In this document: positions 61,277-64,000 of the stretch, one piece after another
Layout of the letters: each line of letters starts with the position of its first letter
Position numbering within the stretch: the stretch's first letter is position 1
DNA from: CAZCGA01 sp964498075
GTDB lineage: Bacteria > Desulfobacterota > Binatia > HRBIN30
Direction: 5' to 3'
Assembly (NCBI GenBank): GCA_964498075.1
Contig: CAZCGA010000021.1
Location: forward strand, 3,997-67,996
Length of the DNA: 64,000 nucleotides
Position numbers and translations under genes: made by a program
Notes under the pieces: model-generated
Database searches by the model: none
Told to the model about the DNA's origin: nothing
Seen by the model: the letters and a program-made list of their open reading frames with translations, nothing else

Positions 61277-62613
61277 GCGTTGTGCTCCCGACAGCGCGCC
61301 GCAAAGATGCGGACCACTTCGCCCACCCCCTTCAACGTATGCTCACCACGATCCTCGAAGATGGCGCCGGCGGAGGTACGCGCCAAGTTGCGGACCGTGT
61401 CGGAGACGAGGATCTCGCCGGGCGCGGACGCGGCGGCAATGCGCGCCGCGATGTTCACTGCGCCACCGTAGACGTTGTTGTCCTCGCGGATGACATCGCC
61501 GGCGTGGATGCCGAGGTGCAGCGGCAGGGCCGCGGTGTCGCCTGCGGTCGCGCAGCCCACGGCCGCGTTGATGGCGTCACTGGCCGAAGCGAACACGGCG
61601 AGCACGCCGTCGCCCAGCAGCTTGCCGTCCACCGGCGTGCCGTTGCGCTCGCGAATGACGCGGCGCAGCGCCGCATCGAGATCGCGCGCTTTGGCGCGAA
61701 AGGCGGCATCGCCGAGGCGCTCCGTCAGTCCGGTCGAATCGACGATATCGGCGAACATGATGATCGCGGTGCCGGGCGCGACGGTGATCGGTGCGTGCGC
61801 CGGCGCGTCCTCGTCGAGGAAGGCACGCAGCAGTGTGATGTCAGCCTCGCTGTCGTCGATGAAGGCGTACGGCGACCGAGCCGTCGGAGCGGCCTTGAAC
61901 CGCGCATCCGGAATGCGGCTGGCGATCTCGCGCATGGTGTCGAGCGATGCGACCGCGTGCGGCCCGGGTTGGTGCAGCACGAGGGTCGGACAGGTAATCG
62001 CGCCCAGCGACTCGGTGGCGTCAAATTCACCGAATGCACGGCTCGCGCGCAGGTACATTTCCTGGCTGATGCTTTTGATTACCACCTCCGCACTTTGCTT
62101 CCCGGCCTCGGTCCAGCCAAAGTCGATCAGCGCAAGCGCCTGCCAGAACACCTTCCAATTGGTCTTTATGAGGCGCCGCAGATCGCGGCGATCGGGACTG
62201 ATGTAGAGGTCGCGGGCGCGCGCCGGCGCGTTCCACAGCACCAGCCGCAACACCCGCTGCGGGCGCGTGGCGGCGTAGGCGATACCGTACGGGCCGCCCG
62301 TGCCGCGCGCGATCAACTGCACCCGCTCGATCTGCAGACCCTCCATGACCGCGTCGACGTCGGCGAGCCGGGTCGGCGGGGAAATATCCGTCGCGTCGCG
62401 ATCGGACAGTCCCTGGCCGCGCGGATCGAACATGATGACGCGCCGGAACGACGCCAGCCGCTCGAGGCCAGCGCGCATCTGCGGCAGTGCCCAAGAATGC
62501 TCGATGGAGTCGGTAAGATTGGGAAGCCACAGCAGCGGAATCCCGTTACCGGCGCTGGCCACGGCGATCTTGGTGCCGTCGGCGCTGCGGACGTAGCGGA
62601 TGTCGGGTTCCAT
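61273..62613 (-). CDS. Alpha/beta-hydrolase fold / class III nucleotidyl cyclase fusion
   Basis: 446 residues. Residues ~1-270 are an alpha/beta-hydrolase fold (IRYVRSADGTKIAV, VIMFDPRGQGLSD). The nucleophile elbow expected as GxSxGG reads ARGTGGP (102-108), so Ser is replaced by Gly104 and hydrolase activity is unlikely. Residues ~280-440 are a cyclase domain with both metal Asp (FADIVDST; KLLGDGVLAVF), a Lys in GKLLGDG suited to adenine recognition, and the transition-state pair in AVNIAARI. The layout matches Mycobacterium Rv1900c-type cyclases. It may make cAMP, with the hydrolase fold as a ligand sensor. Confidence 0.9.
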   Translation of the reverse strand: MEPDIRYVRSADGTKIAVASAGNGIPLLWLPNLTDSIEHSWALPQMRAGLERLASFRRVIMFDPRGQGLSDRDATDISPPTRLADVDAVMEGLQIERVQLIARGTGGPYGIAYAATRPQRVLRLVLWNAPARARDLYISPDRRDLRRLIKTNWKVFWQALALIDFGWTEAGKQSAEVVIKSISQEMYLRASRAFGEFDATESLGAITCPTLVLHQPGPHAVASLDTMREIASRIPDARFKAAPTARSPYAFIDDSEADITLLRAFLDEDAPAHAPITVAPGTAIIMFADIVDSTGLTERLGDAAFRAKARDLDAALRRVIRERNGTPVDGKLLGDGVLAVFASASDAINAAVGCATAGDTAALPLHLGIHAGDVIREDNNVYGGAVNIAARIAAASAPGEILVSDTVRNLARTSAGAIFEDRGEHTLKGVGEVVRIFAARCREHNA

Positions 62614-62662
62614 GTGTGGTTCCTACTATGGCCGTGCTCGGCGTCGCAACACACAGCGTGGC

Positions 62663-64000
62663 TCAGGCAACAACCTCGCCGCCTATCTCCTTCGCCAGCC
62701 GCGCGGCATGCCCTGTTGCGCCCATCTCGATGAATAGCCGATGCGCCTCGCGCAGCTCGCGCTCGTGCGTAGCCGCGTCGCCGGCGAGCCGCGCCACCTG
62801 CGCACGCTCCTCATGGACGAACGGCGTGTACGCGTGCGCTTCGGTGCGGGTGATCAACGCTTCGGCAGCGCGCAGATCGTCCGCGATGCGCGGCACGCTG
62901 GCTGCGCCGTCCGCCATCCGCAGCACACGGGCGCGGGCCAGCAGGGCGTGGATCTCCCACACCGGCACCTGCTGCTGCCGAGCACAGTCGACGGCCTGTT
63001 CGGCGCTCTCACGCGCGCGGTCCATGGCCCCTGTGCCAGCGTACGCTTCGGCAAGCAGGGCAAGCGCCCAGGCCTCGTCGGGAAGATACCAGCGCCGCTT
63101 GCGCATGCGATCCAGCAATTCGGTCAGGCTCTCGATGGCCTCGGCCCATTGTCCGTTCAGCATATAGGCTTGTCCCATTCCGCGGTGCAGGAAGCCAAAG
63201 GCGCCAAAGGCCAAGGCCTGCGAAGCGGCGGCGCGGACTTGCGTGCTATCGCCGACGAAGTAGCCGATTTCCGCGCGCACCAAGTGAGCCACGATGAGCA
63301 CCTCGCGGTCCTCGCGCGCCTGCCCGATCGCGGTGGCCGCCGCCACCGCATCCCAGGCGTCGCGCAGGCGGCCCATCTGTGCCAGCGTCCGGCCACGCGT
63401 GCTCAGCGTCATGCCGAGGGGGCTGAACCCAACCACGCCCGCAACCATCTCCGGGTCGCCGCCGCTCAGCGTTTCGATCTCCTGACTGATGGCGATGGCT
63501 TCACGCAAGCGTCCGGCCCATGTGAGCACGGGCGGGCCGGCAATACGGATGGCGAAACGGTCGAGCGCAGTGCCCGCGCGATCGGCGAGATCGAGCCCCG
63601 CCTGCAGATGGCGCAGCCCTTCGTCGAGGTGCCCCGCCGTTGCGCGTCCCATGCTGTGCTCGGCGAGCAGCCACACCTGCAGCCCGACCTGTCCGAGATG
63701 CTCGGCGAGCTGCATGGCTTCGGTAAACAGTGCGGTGGCCTCCGCGTCGTCGAGCCCGACATACACGCCGCCATGAATCATTTGGATGCGGGCGGTGACG
63801 CGGCGCACCAGCGTCTCCGGCGACTCGGGGGTGCCGTCGAGGAGCGCGCGCGCTTGTCGCCAGTGGCGCATCATCTGGGCCCGATCACGCGCCCCGATCC
63901 AACGCGCGGCACGGGTGTGCCAGCGTGCCGCCGCGACGGCGTCGGCGGCGGCTTCCCAGTGATGCGCCAGTAGCGCGGCGTGCTCGCCAAGCTGGGTCGC
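62663..64000 (-). CDS. TPR region of a further AAA/cyclase-type protein, 5' end beyond window
   Basis: The frame is open from the right edge to a stop at 62663 (445 residues visible). It contains AALLAHHWEAAADAVAAARW, nearly the same as the paralogue's AALLAHHWEGAGDALRAARW, and ends ...LFIEMGATGHAARLAKEIG, matching the paralogue's LFTDMGATIRAEQVARELS. All visible sequence is TPR-like helical repeats. By analogy the missing N-terminus should hold a cyclase and/or AAA ATPase. It stops 49 bases before the hydrolase-cyclase fusion and is probably upstream in the same operon. Confidence 0.82.
   Translation of the reverse strand, partial: ATQLGEHAALLAHHWEAAADAVAAARWHTRAARWIGARDRAQMMRHWRQARALLDGTPESPETLVRRVTARIQMIHGGVYVGLDDAEATALFTEAMQLAEHLGQVGLQVWLLAEHSMGRATAGHLDEGLRHLQAGLDLADRAGTALDRFAIRIAGPPVLTWAGRLREAIAISQEIETLSGGDPEMVAGVVGFSPLGMTLSTRGRTLAQMGRLRDAWDAVAAATAIGQAREDREVLIVAHLVRAEIGYFVGDSTQVRAAASQALAFGAFGFLHRGMGQAYMLNGQWAEAIESLTELLDRMRKRRWYLPDEAWALALLAEAYAGTGAMDRARESAEQAVDCARQQQVPVWEIHALLARARVLRMADGAASVPRIADDLRAAEALITRTEAHAYTPFVHEERAQVARLAGDAATHERELREAHRLFIEMGATGHAARLAKEIGGEVVA

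Overview
The window is high-GC bacterial chromosome DNA with dense coding, many ATGA-type overlaps and frequent GTG/TTG starts. Gene content suggests a free-living Gram-negative of the deltaproteobacterial/Myxococcota/Binatota type. The pointers are DUF4215 'Myxococcus' cysteine-rich repeats, a matrixin protease with a huge Thr-Pro tract, an RND/YCF48/DUF1329 lipid-export type operon, zinc-ribbon/cyclase/AAA/TPR signalling proteins, lipoproteins and Tat signals. This placement is inferred from gene families; no rRNA gene is present to settle it. I saw no tRNA, rRNA, CRISPR array, prophage or intact insertion sequence.

Layout. 1-4800 (minus): an operon of a class C beta-lactamase-like hydrolase, an MFS transporter with an extra N-terminal membrane domain, a polytopic membrane protein and a redoxin cut by the window edge. 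4900-11934 (plus): a clear sigma70-type promoter, then YCF48-like beta-propeller, RND/MMPL exporter, DUF1329 protein, enoyl-CoA hydratase and Zn-alcohol dehydrogenase. 12085-16018 (plus): Uma2 nuclease, a broken HisC-like aminotransferase, and a complete gamma-delta-alpha-beta 2-oxoacid:ferredoxin oxidoreductase operon. 16067-21068: M1 aminopeptidase, divergent Phd/VapC toxin-antitoxin pair, and a C5 DNA methyltransferase abutting a truncated restriction-endonuclease-like fragment. 21237-28521 (minus): SurE, three GT-C-like membrane proteins and an AidB-like acyl-CoA dehydrogenase. 28710-33011 (plus): MsrB, GNAT acetyltransferase, molybdopterin oxidoreductase, CDF metal transporter. 33068-37077 (minus): amidase, lipoprotein esterase and D-aminoacylase, an apparent operon for amide and ester cleavage.

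37279-44199 (plus) encodes two large secreted cysteine-rich proteins in tandem: a beta-propeller/di-haem cytochrome with a Cys-rich insert, and a DUF4215 protein with a CHRD domain nested inside one repeat. 44212-52670 holds a YyaL-type thioredoxin-domain protein, a DUF1028 protein, a 2OG-Fe(II)-oxygenase-like protein, a DUF35-thiolase fusion whose linker is an in-frame DNA palindrome, and the matrixin/Thr-Pro/dockerin-like protein. 52744-64000 (minus): glycerol kinase, a lytic transglycosylase lipoprotein with a structured leader, RadA, and a cluster of class III nucleotidyl-cyclase genes with remnants.

The most unusual features are at DNA level. A ~73-bp element occurs twice (52667-52747 and 55910-55991), each copy bounded by CTAG that also supplies stop codons. 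An 89-bp palindrome has been absorbed as a protein linker (48501-48589). Decay and re-use of zinc-ribbon/cyclase modules is visible around radA and at 60.9-61.3 kb.
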